Below are positions 31,840 to 39,694 of a stretch of 39,694 bases of DNA, one piece after another. The notes below the pieces were generated by a model. The model was not told the DNA's origin, ran no database searches, and worked only from the letters and a program-made list of their open reading frames with translations. A program made the position numbers and the translations under genes. Position 1 is the first letter of the stretch. Each line of letters begins with the position of its first letter. The stretch lies in assembly GCA_014381505.1 (NCBI GenBank), contig JACNLK010000024.1, forward strand, positions 1 to 39,694. The letters run 5' to 3'. This DNA is from Candidatus Desulfatifera sulfidica (GTDB lineage Bacteria > Desulfobacterota > Desulfobulbia > Desulfobulbales > Desulfocapsaceae).

Positions 31840-34110
31840 TCAACTGGTGAGGATGCGGTACATATCAGCCATTCTGGCCGGTAATTTTGTAACCTGATTC
31901 ACAAAGATGTAGTTCCCTTTGCCGTACATGTGCCCCATGTATTCATGTGCCTGTTGATCAATGGTAATGCAGAAGGGGTGTATTCCTGATGACTTGGCTT
32001 CGATTAAGGCATGGCGGGTGTCCTCAATTGCATATTCGCCTTTGTAATCGTCGTAGTCCTCGGGTTTGCCATCGGTGATGGTGATTAAAAGTCGGAGCCG
32101 GGCGTCTATCCCTTTGAAGAGATGGGTCATGTGTCGAATGGCAGGTCCCATCCGTGTGTACTCGCGTGGTCCCAGTGCTGCAATTCTCCCCTGTGTTTTT
32201 TCGTTATATTTCTCGTTTAATTCTTTGACCCGGAAGATTTCACAACGTGATCGCCGCATTCCAGAAAAACCATAAATTCCGTAACGATCTCCTACGGTTT
32301 CCATTGCTTCACAGATTAAAACCAATGCCTCTTTAATCGCTGTGCCCACCCACCCTTCCGTGGAGTTGGAGAGATCAACCAAAAAGAGTACCGCAATGTC
32401 ACGTTCATTGCGCTGTAAGCGGATAAAAAGACGATCAGACGGGGCAAGTCCGGCCCGGGAGTCGGCCAGGGATTCTACCAGGCTGTCAAAATCGATATCT
32501 GTGCCGTCTGTCTGATGACGAACAAATCGTTCCTGGTTGCTCAGCATCTCAAACTGGCGATGGAGCTTTGAGATCTGACCGCGATAGCGTGCACGGGTGG
32601 TGGCCATAAAGTTTGACCTGGTTGGGGAGAGATCTTTTTCGATAACAGCACACCAGTTTTTGCGAAATCCTTTCCGACGAAAATCCCACTCATCATAAAG
32701 AAACGGGGCCTGGATAATCGTGTTGTCATGAGTGTCCGGGGTCGGTACACGGCCAAGACCGCTGCCGGCTCGTCCGGCGGCACTGCTCAAGTAGCGGTCT
32801 GGTATGTGGCCAAGATGATCCCGGATTGCAGAGGCTCGTTCCTGGAGGGATTCAGGTAGGGGGATCTGCTTGTTGTCCAGATTGATGAAGAGTGTTGTTG
32901 TGTTGTCCTCAAGCCTTGCCAAGGTAAGAGGTTGATCGATAATGACGGCCGTGTCGCTTTCTTCACACTGGGTATCGCTGATGCGCTCTTTTTGCTCCGT
33001 ATGCTCTGCCAGTTGTTTTTGTTCGCCTGGGGGAAGGGTGAGAATGAAGCTTGCCAGTTCGTCCACAAAGCGGTTTTCAAGTTGCTGAGTTTTTTGTTGG
33101 CGCACACGGTTGACCGCGGTCAGATGAAGTTGGCCGCAATACAATGGCAGGCGTGTGTCTGAGTGGTCACCTGCTTTGGGCGCGAACAGGTCATGGAGCA
33201 TGGTGGCTTGGTGAAAAGAATCCTGGGCTGATTTGCTCTGTTGAGCAGTGGTCAGCAGAGCGTTGATTTCCGGGTCTTGGGGGATGAGTGTTGGTTCAAG
33301 GATCAGCTTGTTGAGCTGGTGAAAAAAGATTGTGACAGGATCGGACTTTTGGGTCTGAACGACTTGCAGGAGGCGGCAGATCTTGTGGCAACGCCGCATC
33401 AGGCCGGGCAGTTCTCGCACAAGGAAGTGGGTGGCGCGTAAGCTCTCAAGACCTAGGTAGATCGCTCCGAGTAAATCGGGTGCAGTGGCTTGTTCCATGG
33501 CCTTTGACAACCAGAGTTTATGGCCTCGGTAGTCATCGGGGGCGGTGGTCAGTGTTTGGTTGGTGCTGAAGGCCCATTGGTAAGAGATGATCAGTTTGTA
33601 GAGGAGAAAATTATCTTCTTTGTTTTGAAATTCACGAATCAGGGGAGGGAGGGTGATCGTTTCTGTATCGGTGACAATTCTAGGTCCGGGAGTCAGTTGT
33701 ATGTCTGGGCTGATAAGCCCTTGAGCATAGGGGAGAAGGAGTTTTGTGGTCTCCGCAAAGGTAACACCTTCCTCACCACGTAAGGTGCAGAGAAAGTTTG
33801 CTTCAATCTCAGCCATGTAAGTCTGTGCCGCACGAAGACCGCCTGATTCGTAGTGGTCGAGAACACCCCTGACCCAATTGTCCAGTTGGGAGGTGTCAAT
33901 GCAGCTCAAGGCGTTGCGGGCCATGCCAAGATAATTGTAGCAGAGTGAGTGACTGACGGGCCAGATAGCCGGAATTTGTGCAAATATTATCTGACAGGTG
34001 GCCTCATCACAGTCACCATATGCAGCCAATTGTTCCTCAACATCCCATTCGTTGGGAATATCCGGGGCAACCAGGCGGTAATAGAGTTTTTTGAGTGCTT
34101 CGGCGTCCAT
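31840..34110 (-). CDS. NorD/CbbO-type protein with C-terminal VWA domain
   Basis: 756 residues. The C-terminal von Willebrand A domain starts near 570 with an intact MIDAS: DLSNS (579-583), Thr in REYTRMGPA and Asp in ITDGKPEDYDDY. Just before it, YDEWDFRRKGFRKNWC is characteristic of the NorD/CbbO group. The long helical N-terminal part is the client-binding region in that group. Together with its MoxR-type ATPase partner (6 bp upstream gene), such proteins remodel a metalloenzyme: CbbQO reactivates RuBisCO and NorQD helps insert iron into nitric oxide reductase. Neither client is in the window. Confidence 0.85.
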   Translation of the reverse strand: MDAEALKKLYYRLVAPDIPNEWDVEEQLAAYGDCDEATCQIIFAQIPAIWPVSHSLCYNYLGMARNALSCIDTSQLDNWVRGVLDHYESGGLRAAQTYMAEIEANFLCTLRGEEGVTFAETTKLLLPYAQGLISPDIQLTPGPRIVTDTETITLPPLIREFQNKEDNFLLYKLIISYQWAFSTNQTLTTAPDDYRGHKLWLSKAMEQATAPDLLGAIYLGLESLRATHFLVRELPGLMRRCHKICRLLQVVQTQKSDPVTIFFHQLNKLILEPTLIPQDPEINALLTTAQQSKSAQDSFHQATMLHDLFAPKAGDHSDTRLPLYCGQLHLTAVNRVRQQKTQQLENRFVDELASFILTLPPGEQKQLAEHTEQKERISDTQCEESDTAVIIDQPLTLARLEDNTTTLFINLDNKQIPLPESLQERASAIRDHLGHIPDRYLSSAAGRAGSGLGRVPTPDTHDNTIIQAPFLYDEWDFRRKGFRKNWCAVIEKDLSPTRSNFMATTRARYRGQISKLHRQFEMLSNQERFVRHQTDGTDIDFDSLVESLADSRAGLAPSDRLFIRLQRNERDIAVLFLVDLSNSTEGWVGTAIKEALVLICEAMETVGDRYGIYGFSGMRRSRCEIFRVKELNEKYNEKTQGRIAALGPREYTRMGPAIRHMTHLFKGIDARLRLLITITDGKPEDYDDYKGEYAIEDTRHALIEAKSSGIHPFCITIDQQAHEYMGHMYGKGNYIFVNQVTKLPARMADMYRILTS

Positions 34111-34116
34111 GATGGA

Positions 34117-34935
34117 TCAGAAAAGAGAGCTGACCATTTCGTCGATGGCACCGAGGAGTTCCGGGTCGTCGGTGAGGGCCTCGGTAATTGATGCCCGGCA
34201 GGCTTCGTGGACAGGAATGCCTAAGCTAATGAGCTTGCCGGTCTGAATCAGGAGTCTGGTGCTGGCTCCTTCGCTCAGTCCAGATTCTTTGAGGCCGCGG
34301 GTCATGCGTCCGAGTTTTACAAGAGAAGTGGCCAGGTCAGGGCCGATACCGCCTTCGCGGACAACGATTTCAGCTTCCCGGTCAAGGTCCGGATAATCAA
34401 AGGAAAGGGCCACAAAACGTTGTCTTGTTGATGGCTTGAGGTCTTTGAGTATGCTCTGGTATCCAGGGTTGTATGAGACTGCAAGCATGAATTCTGGTGG
34501 AGCGGTGAGGAGCTCGCCCCGCTTCTCTATGGGGAGCTCCCGACGATTGTCTGCCAGGGGGTGGATAACAACGGTTGTGTCTTTGCGCGCCTCGACAATT
34601 TCATCAAGGTAGCAGATCGCCCCGGAGCGAACAGCCATGGTCAGGGGGCCATCGGTCCAGACGGCTTCTCCACTGCGGATCAGATAGCGACCCACAAGGT
34701 CACTGGTGGATAAATCGTCATGGCATGAGACGGTGACCAGGGGGCGGTCAAGTTTCCAGGCCAGATATTCCATGAAACGGGTTTTGCCGCAACCTGTTGG
34801 TCCCTTGAGGAGCAGGGGGAGACTTGAGGAATAAGCAGCGGAGGCAATCGCGATTTCGTTGCCGAGAGGCAGATAAAATGGTTCGCAGATAATCCGATGC
34901 TCATCAAGTCTGATTTTAGAGGCTATTTTGTTCAT
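34117..34935 (-). CDS. NorQ/CbbQ-type MoxR AAA+ ATPase
   Basis: 272 residues. Walker A GPTGCGKT (45-52), the pre-sensor stretch SCHDDLSTSDLVGRYL, Walker B ICYLDEI near 109, LADNRRELPIEKRGE, the sensor SYNPGY and the arginine finger region STRQRFVALSF fit the NirQ/NorQ/CbbQ clade of MoxR ATPases, which form hexamers. It is first in a two-gene unit with the VWA protein at 31840-34110 and should act with it as a metalloenzyme activase. No clear promoter or strong ribosome site was seen upstream. Confidence 0.9.
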   Translation of the reverse strand: MNKIASKIRLDEHRIICEPFYLPLGNEIAIASAAYSSSLPLLLKGPTGCGKTRFMEYLAWKLDRPLVTVSCHDDLSTSDLVGRYLIRSGEAVWTDGPLTMAVRSGAICYLDEIVEARKDTTVVIHPLADNRRELPIEKRGELLTAPPEFMLAVSYNPGYQSILKDLKPSTRQRFVALSFDYPDLDREAEIVVREGGIGPDLATSLVKLGRMTRGLKESGLSEGASTRLLIQTGKLISLGIPVHEACRASITEALTDDPELLGAIDEMVSSLF

Positions 34936-35030
34936 GAGTTACCAGGAGTTGTGAGAGTGGAAAGGTGGTTATGGTAATGGTTATCATGATTAAAAATAAG
35001 CATGAAAGGAGGTCTGGCAATGTTTATTAT

Positions 35031-35088
35031 GAAAGGGTGAAAGGGTGAAAGGGTGAAAGGGTGAAAGGGTGAAAAGGGGAAAAGGGAG
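35031..35088. repeat. Short tandem repeat (GAAAGGGT)n
   Basis: Five perfect GAAAGGGT units (35031-35070), then degenerate GAAAAGGGG/AAAAGGG units. It lies between norQ and the heptosyltransferase gene, downstream of nothing on the plus strand except a 12-codon open frame with AAAGGAGGT (35005-35013) that stops in the first unit. The copy number is likely to vary among strains. Confidence 0.85.
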
Positions 35089-35105
35089 AAGGCGGGTGGG
35101 GTGGG

Positions 35106-36119
35106 TTACGTTTGAATTTTTTGACAATCCAGCAGTCGGGTTAATTGTTTCAGGGCCATTTCAGGGCTGATTGATTCCAGGCATTGGTTTGTGGCTTGGG
35201 TGCAATGTCGTTTGCGGCAGGGGGCGCATGGTGCCGTACCGACTAGGGCGTATTCGCGGTGAAGATAAGGGCCGGTGCGGCGGATGTCGGCTGCTCCGAA
35301 CAGGGCAATCACAGGGGTGCCAAGGCCTGTGGCAAGATGTAAGGGGCCGGTATCGGCGGATATAACTGCGTCAGCTGTCTCCAGTGTGCCCATGAGTTCG
35401 GGCAATGTCATGCGTCCGACACAGTTGATTACGTTCTGGTTTGCCTTGGTTATAGCCTGGGCTCGCTGTTTGTCTTCCGGCCCATTGCCGGTCAGCAGCG
35501 GACGACAGCCGAAGCGGTCATGGATTAAATGAGCGAGTCTGGCAAAAGAGGCAGCCGGCCAGAGATTGGCTGGCTTGGTTGCCCCGATGTTCAGGGCTAT
35601 CCTGGGGTGTTGCCCGCTGAAAAAGGTTAGTCCCGCCTCACGATCTGCATTGTTGAGATGGATGCCATATTCGATGGCAAGGTCAGTCGCTCCGAGGTGT
35701 CGGGCAAACTCGATGTATTGGTCGACAATATGGCTGGTGTCAGGTTTTGCAGGGATGCGCTCGGTGGTGAAGAGCCAGGACTGCTCTTTGCAACGATCAC
35801 GGTCAAAACCAAGTCTTCTTCTGGCGCCGGTGAGTCGGGTGACCAGGCCGCTTCGGAGAATGCGCTGTAGATCGATGACCAGGTCGTAGTGATTTTTGCG
35901 CAACTGTTTGATTTGGTAAAAGAGTTGCCGGAATCCTTGGTCGCGCCGAAAGAGAATGATGTTGTCGAGTGCCGGATGCTGATCCAGGATGGGGTAGCTC
36001 AGTGGTTCCACCACCCAGTCGATCTCAGCATTTGGCATGAGTCGGCGCAGAATGTTGAGGAAGGGTAAGGCACCCACCACATCTCCCAATGCGCCGAATT
36101 TGACAATCAGGATTTTCAT
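35106..36119 (-). CDS. Glycosyltransferase family 9 (LPS heptosyltransferase-like)
   Basis: 337 residues of the ADP-heptose:LPS heptosyltransferase type. N-terminal MKILIVKFGALGDVVGALPF, the DLQRILRSGLV stretch, PLLTGNGPEDK and the C-terminal nucleotide-sugar site ADTGPLHLATGLGTPVIALF. It should add heptose to the LPS inner core in the cytoplasm; WaaC or WaaF specificity cannot be fixed. It ends with a Cys-rich segment (CAPCRKRHC) seen in many family-9 members. Its ATG overlaps the upstream kinase gene by 4 bp, in one operon with kdsB. Confidence 0.9.
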   Translation of the reverse strand: MKILIVKFGALGDVVGALPFLNILRRLMPNAEIDWVVEPLSYPILDQHPALDNIILFRRDQGFRQLFYQIKQLRKNHYDLVIDLQRILRSGLVTRLTGARRRLGFDRDRCKEQSWLFTTERIPAKPDTSHIVDQYIEFARHLGATDLAIEYGIHLNNADREAGLTFFSGQHPRIALNIGATKPANLWPAASFARLAHLIHDRFGCRPLLTGNGPEDKQRAQAITKANQNVINCVGRMTLPELMGTLETADAVISADTGPLHLATGLGTPVIALFGAADIRRTGPYLHREYALVGTAPCAPCRKRHCTQATNQCLESISPEMALKQLTRLLDCQKIQT

Positions 36120-36823
36120 GTTTCCGTGTCTGTCATGTAAAACTGGCGGAAACGGGTCATGGAAAATTGTTTGTTCATGCCCTGTTTTTGGATGGAGCGG
36201 TCCAGGCGTTGCAGGTTGTTCTCTTTTTGCTCCGATGACAGATGAGGGTGATGCGTCCCGCGGTCGAGGTCGCAGATGATGACACCTCGCTCACCAATAA
36301 TAAAGTTGGCCAGATTAAGATCCCGATGCCAGATTCCTGCGTCGTGGAGAAGGTGTAAGGCAGTCGCGCATGCCTCTTCAAAACCGCTTTCTCCGGCACG
36401 AAGTCGTTGGAGCAGGTTACGAGCGCCGGCCTCCCGGCGTGTGATCAGCCGGTAGCGGAAGATGGGGCCCAGAACCGGGATAATTGCACACCCCAGGGGC
36501 TCGAGAACGGGTGCTCCCTGTTCTTGCGCGATGGCAAGGAGGAACATTTCTTCTATTGCCCGATGGGGTGGCGCGATATAATAGTCCTGAATGAGCGGGG
36601 CAAGCAATCCGCCATGATGATACTCTTTAACAGCAATTTCGATTCCTGCTAAGGGATAAAAACGGGTCGCCCCTTTACCTGTACTGATTGTCTCAAGAGC
36701 GTGTGGGGGATGGTGAAGCAACTCGCCCAGGGGTTCGGCCAGGTCCCAGCGCAGGATGTGGATATCCCCGTTCGGGATTCTGTGTTGGACAAAGTCGCCC
36801 GGTATGTTTTGAATATTAATCAC
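36116..36823 (-). CDS. Kdo/LPS core kinase-like protein
   Basis: 235 residues with an abridged protein-kinase-like fold of the KdkA/WaaP/InaA type: AVKEY (ATP lysine, about 70), HLLHDAGIWHRDLNLANFII (catalytic loop, HRDLNLAN) and IICDLDRG (metal-binding Asp). The family phosphorylates Kdo or heptose of the LPS core, which strengthens outer-membrane cross-linking by cations. It overlaps kdsB upstream and the heptosyltransferase downstream by 4 bp each, strong support for an LPS core role. The exact acceptor is not readable from sequence. Confidence 0.85.
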   Translation of the reverse strand: MINIQNIPGDFVQHRIPNGDIHILRWDLAEPLGELLHHPPHALETISTGKGATRFYPLAGIEIAVKEYHHGGLLAPLIQDYYIAPPHRAIEEMFLLAIAQEQGAPVLEPLGCAIIPVLGPIFRYRLITRREAGARNLLQRLRAGESGFEEACATALHLLHDAGIWHRDLNLANFIIGERGVIICDLDRGTHHPHLSSEQKENNLQRLDRSIQKQGMNKQFSMTRFRQFYMTDTET

Positions 36824-37599
36824 AGGATTGTGTCAGATTTTGGGCTGCTGCTGGCGTGCTCATGGGTGCTGTATGCTGCCGTTTGGGCGGCCATGAGTTC
36901 TCTGACGCGTTTGAGACATTGTGGCGTGTCAACGGCGGGTCCCGTGGGTTCCACCTGGATGACGCGAATTTTGATGCCCGCTGTCATGAGTCGCAGTTGC
37001 TCCAGCTCCTCGGTCTGCTCGATCATGGGGCGGGTCAGTGTGGCATAGTCAGCAAGGATTTCACGACGATAACCGTAAATTCCCACATGCTTGAGATATG
37101 AGGCTGACCCGGGATTGCGTGGGTAAGGGATGGGGGCGCGGCTGAAGTAGAGTGCGTTCCCTGCGGCATCAAGCACTACTTTGACGCAGTTTGGGTCTGT
37201 GGCCTCCCGGGCATCAATGGCGTGGCAAAGTGTTGCCACCTGGGCCTGAGTGTCTTGCATGGTGTTCAGAAGCTGCACGACATCCGTTGGGCGAAAGAGT
37301 GGTTCGTCCCCCTGGATATTGATATAGATATCAGCCGGGATTATATCTACCAGTTCGATGATTCGGTCTGTGCCGGACTGATGATTGCTGGAGGTCATAT
37401 GGGCCAGACCTCCAAAAGCGTGAACCGCGTCGACGATGCGCTGGTCATCGGTGGCAACGGCCACTGTTGAGACCCCGGTCACTTGTTGAGCTCGTTCGAC
37501 CACATGCTGAATCATTGGTTTGTCTTGAATCAGCTTGAGGGGTTTGCCGGGCAGGCGGGTGGAGCCAAAGCGGGCGGGGATGATGATGGCAGCATTCAT
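36820..37599 (-). CDS. kdsB: 3-deoxy-manno-octulosonate cytidylyltransferase
   Basis: 259 residues from ATG 37599 (MNAAIIIPARFGSTRLPGKP); the frame extends 39 codons upstream without family character. It makes CMP-Kdo for the LPS inner core. Signatures: the nucleotide-binding IIPARFGSTRLPGKPL, VAVATDDQRI, NIQGDEPLF, YFSRAPIPYPR and HVGIYGYRR. It is the first gene of a tightly overlapping LPS-core set, followed by a Kdo-kinase-like gene and a heptosyltransferase. Confidence 0.95.
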   Translation of the reverse strand: MNAAIIIPARFGSTRLPGKPLKLIQDKPMIQHVVERAQQVTGVSTVAVATDDQRIVDAVHAFGGLAHMTSSNHQSGTDRIIELVDIIPADIYINIQGDEPLFRPTDVVQLLNTMQDTQAQVATLCHAIDAREATDPNCVKVVLDAAGNALYFSRAPIPYPRNPGSASYLKHVGIYGYRREILADYATLTRPMIEQTEELEQLRLMTAGIKIRVIQVEPTGPAVDTPQCLKRVRELMAAQTAAYSTHEHASSSPKSDTIL

Positions 37600-37937
37600 G
37601 GAGTGTTTGGGCGTGGTTGTCTGGAGCCGGTATCGGATCTTTGTCTGCGTGTGATTCTCTGTTTGGGCAAGAACTGCATGGAGTTCTATGTTGACTGAAG
37701 CAGGGCAGCTTGTCAAGGCAGAACAGCTTTGATTACCGGGTGAAAGGCTTCAGTGGTGCAATGTTTCCCTTCTTGTCAGGAGGATAACGGGATGTTAGAG
37801 TTCATTGGGTGTCATCATTGAGTTTTCTTGTGGTGATGTGTGTTTCTCTTTACTGAGCACAGCAGATTGAGCGTGTGAGTTTGTCTGTGGGGCTCAAAAG
37901 TGAAATGAACAATCTTGTCAATGAGGAAGGAGTAGAG
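37600..37937. other. Gap between kdsB and the coiled-coil gene
   Basis: The upstream regions of two divergent genes. Apart from the 9-codon open frame described separately at 37792 and the ribosome site at about 37925-37932, nothing is recognised: no terminator, repeat or RNA gene. Confidence 0.4.
37792..37821 (+). CDS. Possible 9-residue leader peptide
   Basis: ATG at 37792 is preceded by a perfect AGGAGG (37778-37783) at 8-nt spacing and opens a 9-codon frame, M-L-E-F-I-G-C-H-H, before TGA. The ribosome site is better than those of most real genes in this window. It could be a short leader ahead of the gene at 37938, or chance. No attenuator hairpin with a T run follows. Confidence 0.25.
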   Translation: MLEFIGCHH

Positions 37938-38162
37938 ATGTCAATCAGAGCACTTACCCTGGAGTTGTACAAGGCCCAGCAGAAGGTCTCGCTTCTGGAA
38001 AAAGATTTGGAAACAACTCCTTTGGCCAATCGGGATGGCATTAAAAACAAATTGCGTGAGGCGCGAGCCGAATGGGCGATTCTTCGTAAGATGCTGGATG
38101 GTGAAAAAGAGACTGGCCTGCCTGTGAGAAGCCGCGCAAATCGTTTTTTTGGTGGTCGCTGA
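37938..38162 (+). CDS. Small coiled-coil protein
   Basis: 74 residues from ATG 37938, which has GGAAGGAG upstream; the earlier in-frame ATG at 37905 has no site. It is charged and almost all helical, with heptad-like spacing in LTLELYKAQQKVSLLEKDLE, a second helix LREARAEWAILRKMLDGEK, and a basic C-terminus (RSRANRFFGGR). No family name recognised; cytoplasmic. It is 76 bp upstream of the YjbQ gene and probably co-transcribed. Confidence 0.7.
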   Translation: MSIRALTLELYKAQQKVSLLEKDLETTPLANRDGIKNKLREARAEWAILRKMLDGEKETGLPVRSRANRFFGGR

Positions 38163-38238
38163 TGGTGTTTTGTAATGAGTCTGGTTTTGTCAAAACTTGG
38201 GTTGGTGGAGTTGTTCGTTTGCAGGAGGGCTGGGAAGA

Positions 38239-38655
38239 ATGAAAAGTTACCATAAGGAAATATGGTTGGAAGTGCCGACCCGTCGTGCCCTGATTAATAT
38301 TACACCGCAGGTGGAAGAGTGTCTGGCCGAGTCTGGTATACGAGAGGGGTTGCTGCTCTGTAATGCTATGCACATCACAGCCTCAGTGTTTATTAACGAT
38401 GATGAGTCCGGGCTTCATCATGATTATGATGTCTGGCTGGAAAAGCTGGCTCCCCATGCACCGGTTGATCAGTATCGGCACAATGGCTATGAAGATAATG
38501 CTGATGCGCACCTGAAGCGCCAGATTATGGGGCGTGAAGTGACAGTGGCAGTTACTGAAGGCAGGTTGCATTTTGGAACCTGGGAACAGATCTTTTACGG
38601 TGAATTTGATGGTCGCCGCAGGAAGCGAATACTTGTCAAGATTATTGGTGAATAA
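38239..38655 (+). CDS. YjbQ/UPF0047 family protein
   Basis: 138 residues from ATG 38239; the frame from 38197 adds 14 unrelated residues. It fits the YjbQ (secondary thiamine-phosphate synthase enzyme) family: [51 protein letters not shown], and [16 protein letters not shown] with the conserved His. The E. coli member has weak thiamine-phosphate synthase activity; its true role is uncertain. A strong terminator follows. Confidence 0.9.
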   Translation: MKSYHKEIWLEVPTRRALINITPQVEECLAESGIREGLLLCNAMHITASVFINDDESGLHHDYDVWLEKLAPHAPVDQYRHNGYEDNADAHLKRQIMGREVTVAVTEGRLHFGTWEQIFYGEFDGRRRKRILVKIIGE

Positions 38656-38712
38656 GGTTGCGAGAGTCTTGAGCAGTATTCGTAAGTGATGTGAGAGAGT
38701 TCATTCTGATTT

Positions 38713-38760
38713 GAACGCAAAAAGCCCCGGCATGTGTGTGCCGGGGCTTTTTGCGTTCAG
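38713..38760. terminator. Perfect 21-bp bidirectional terminator
   Basis: The arms 38713-38733 and 38740-38760 are exact inverses with a 6-nt loop. A GCCCCGGC stem is flanked by A5 on one side and T5 on the other, so it can end both the yjbQ transcript (plus) and lpxC (minus). Confidence 0.92.
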
Positions 38761-38774
38761 GGTACGTGAGAATG

Positions 38775-39694
38775 TCAGCAGGGGGACTGGCTCAGATTGT
38801 TTTTGCTGGTCTGTGGGGTGAGCAGAGGGGAGATCATTTCTCCGGCAGCGGCCTTTGTGCTTGACACCATCTGTTTGAGGACCGAATGACTGCCGTTTTC
38901 CCTCAGCTCAACGAGCTCCCAGCACTCAGGGTGTGCAGCTATTTCTTTCATAAAGGCAACGTGTTGAGTGTGTCCGCACCGGCTGGCTGAAACCTGACCG
39001 AGGATCGGGCAGCCGATCAGAGCGAGATCGCCGATGAGATCAAGGACTTTGTGGCGGATGAATTCGTCGTGGAAGCGCAGGCCGTCTTCGTTCAAGATCG
39101 TCTGGCGGTTCCAGTGAATGGCGATGACATTGTCCAGGGTGCCGCCTAAGGCCAGGCCATTGGCCCAAAGCTCTTCCACCTGTTCGACGTAACCGAAGGT
39201 TCGGGCTCTGGCGATTTCTTTGATAAAGCGATCACCGCTCAAGTCGATACTGTATTGCTGTTTTTTGATCATGGCATCGTTAAAGTCGATCTCGCCAGAG
39301 ACTTTAAAGCCGTCGTATGGGCTGATTGTAATTTCGGCATTGCCGTCTGTGTAGTGAATTTCTTTCGTGATTCTTAGCACTTTGCGGCATGATTCCTGCT
39401 GTTTACGTCCTGCTCGTTTGAGCAGAAGCATGAAAGGTCCGGCGCTGCCGTCCATGATGGGGATTTCTGGAGCATCAACTTCGATATGGGCGTTGTCGAT
39501 GCCGTAACTTCGAAGGGCTGCCAGCAGGTGTTCGGTGGTGGATATGCGAGCCTGAGCATGGCCGATGGTGGTGGCCAGTCGAGTGTCGCTTACCTGGTCC
39601 ATGCGGGCAGGAATTGTAGGCGTGCCAGGCAGGTCGTTGCGGGAAAAGCGGAACCCGCTGTCTGTCGGGGCCGGGTTTTTCACCAGGTTAACGG
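38775..39694 (-). CDS. lpxC: UDP-3-O-acyl-N-acetylglucosamine deacetylase (5' end beyond window)
   Basis: 306 codons are visible and the frame is open to the right edge. The GTG at 39683 falls inside the conserved N-terminal domain (…NPAPTDSGFRFSR) and is not the start; roughly 20-30 residues are missing. It carries out the committed step of lipid A synthesis. Zinc and catalytic motifs are present: STTEHLLAAL, IPIMDGSAGPF, ARARTFGYVEQV, and FIRHKVLDLIGDLALIG with its His-Lys-x-x-Asp arrangement. The C-terminal ~50 residues beyond the catalytic domain are variable. It is a target of the hydroxamate LpxC inhibitor class. Confidence 0.95.
   Translation of the reverse strand, partial: VNLVKNPAPTDSGFRFSRNDLPGTPTIPARMDQVSDTRLATTIGHAQARISTTEHLLAALRSYGIDNAHIEVDAPEIPIMDGSAGPFMLLLKRAGRKQQESCRKVLRITKEIHYTDGNAEITISPYDGFKVSGEIDFNDAMIKKQQYSIDLSGDRFIKEIARARTFGYVEQVEELWANGLALGGTLDNVIAIHWNRQTILNEDGLRFHDEFIRHKVLDLIGDLALIGCPILGQVSASRCGHTQHVAFMKEIAAHPECWELVELRENGSHSVLKQMVSSTKAAAGEMISPLLTPQTSKNNLSQSPC

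Noticed and set aside
35031-35088. Phase-variable coding repeat
   Set aside because: The upstream frame meets a stop in the first repeat unit whatever the copy number, so the array cannot switch that frame.
39681-39683. GTG as the lpxC start
   Set aside because: Falls inside the conserved N-terminal domain, and the frame stays open to the window edge.
1-39694. CRISPR array, tRNA/rRNA gene, integrase or complete insertion sequence
   Set aside because: No regularly spaced direct repeats, cloverleaf-like sequence, rRNA-like block, or transposase/integrase reading frame was seen; the dispersed palindromes carry no transposase.

Overview
The window looks like chromosomal DNA of a Gram-negative, sulfate-reducing or sulfur-cycling bacterium of the Desulfobacterota, most likely a Desulfobulbales-type lineage. 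The evidence is a dissimilatory-type ATP sulfurylase (sat), selenocysteine synthase (selA), a NifX-like/DUF134 pair of the kind common in anaerobic sulfate reducers, LPS and lipid A genes (kdsB, a heptosyltransferase, lpxC), Tat translocase genes and a PilT-type pilus motor. The lineage is inferred from gene content and the look of the proteins, not from a marker-gene tree. No rRNA, tRNA, CRISPR array or intact insertion sequence was seen.

Layout. 1-2400 (minus strand): a pentapeptide-repeat lipoprotein cut by the left edge, a TIM-barrel isomerase-like protein and a thioredoxin-type arsenate reductase. 2400-5200 (plus): a DUF302 protein, an ACR3/BASS-type transporter, a NifX-like protein and a DUF134 regulator, preceded by a CRP/FNR-type operator. 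5286-9124: release factor 3 and three envelope or unknown proteins. 9448-11440: a Fic protein behind a perfect palindrome, then a graveyard containing a truncated nucleotide-sugar dehydrogenase joined to a broken HEPN/MNT toxin-antitoxin pair. 11440-14209: divergent copper chaperone and Cu(I) ATPase. 14403-18593: sat, a phospholipase D-like protein and aroB. 18700-20746: a small unknown protein, a deaminase and a radical SAM protein. 20880-22096: tatB-tatC. 22390-25976: selA translationally coupled to a large protein with degenerate GGDEF-like and TPR regions. 26086-31819: LOG-family protein, pilT, comEC and rsmE. 31840-34935: a NorQ/NorD (CbbQ/CbbO)-type ATPase and VWA pair without a visible client. 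35106-37599: an LPS inner-core operon. 37938-39694: a small coiled-coil protein, a YjbQ protein and lpxC (cut by the right edge).

The least ordinary structure is a family of four 110-143 bp palindromic repeats (8021, 11298, 20740, 27041). They have terminal inverted repeats, a long inner stem and a related ATAT/GTATG-type core. Three of the four have an outer edge at or across the stop codon of a neighbouring gene. Other points worth a look are the selA-coupled degenerate GGDEF protein, the CRP/FNR-like site ahead of the transporter/NifX/DUF134 cluster, the Fic promoter palindrome and the decayed HEPN/MNT locus. I found no clear-cut new defence or mobile system.
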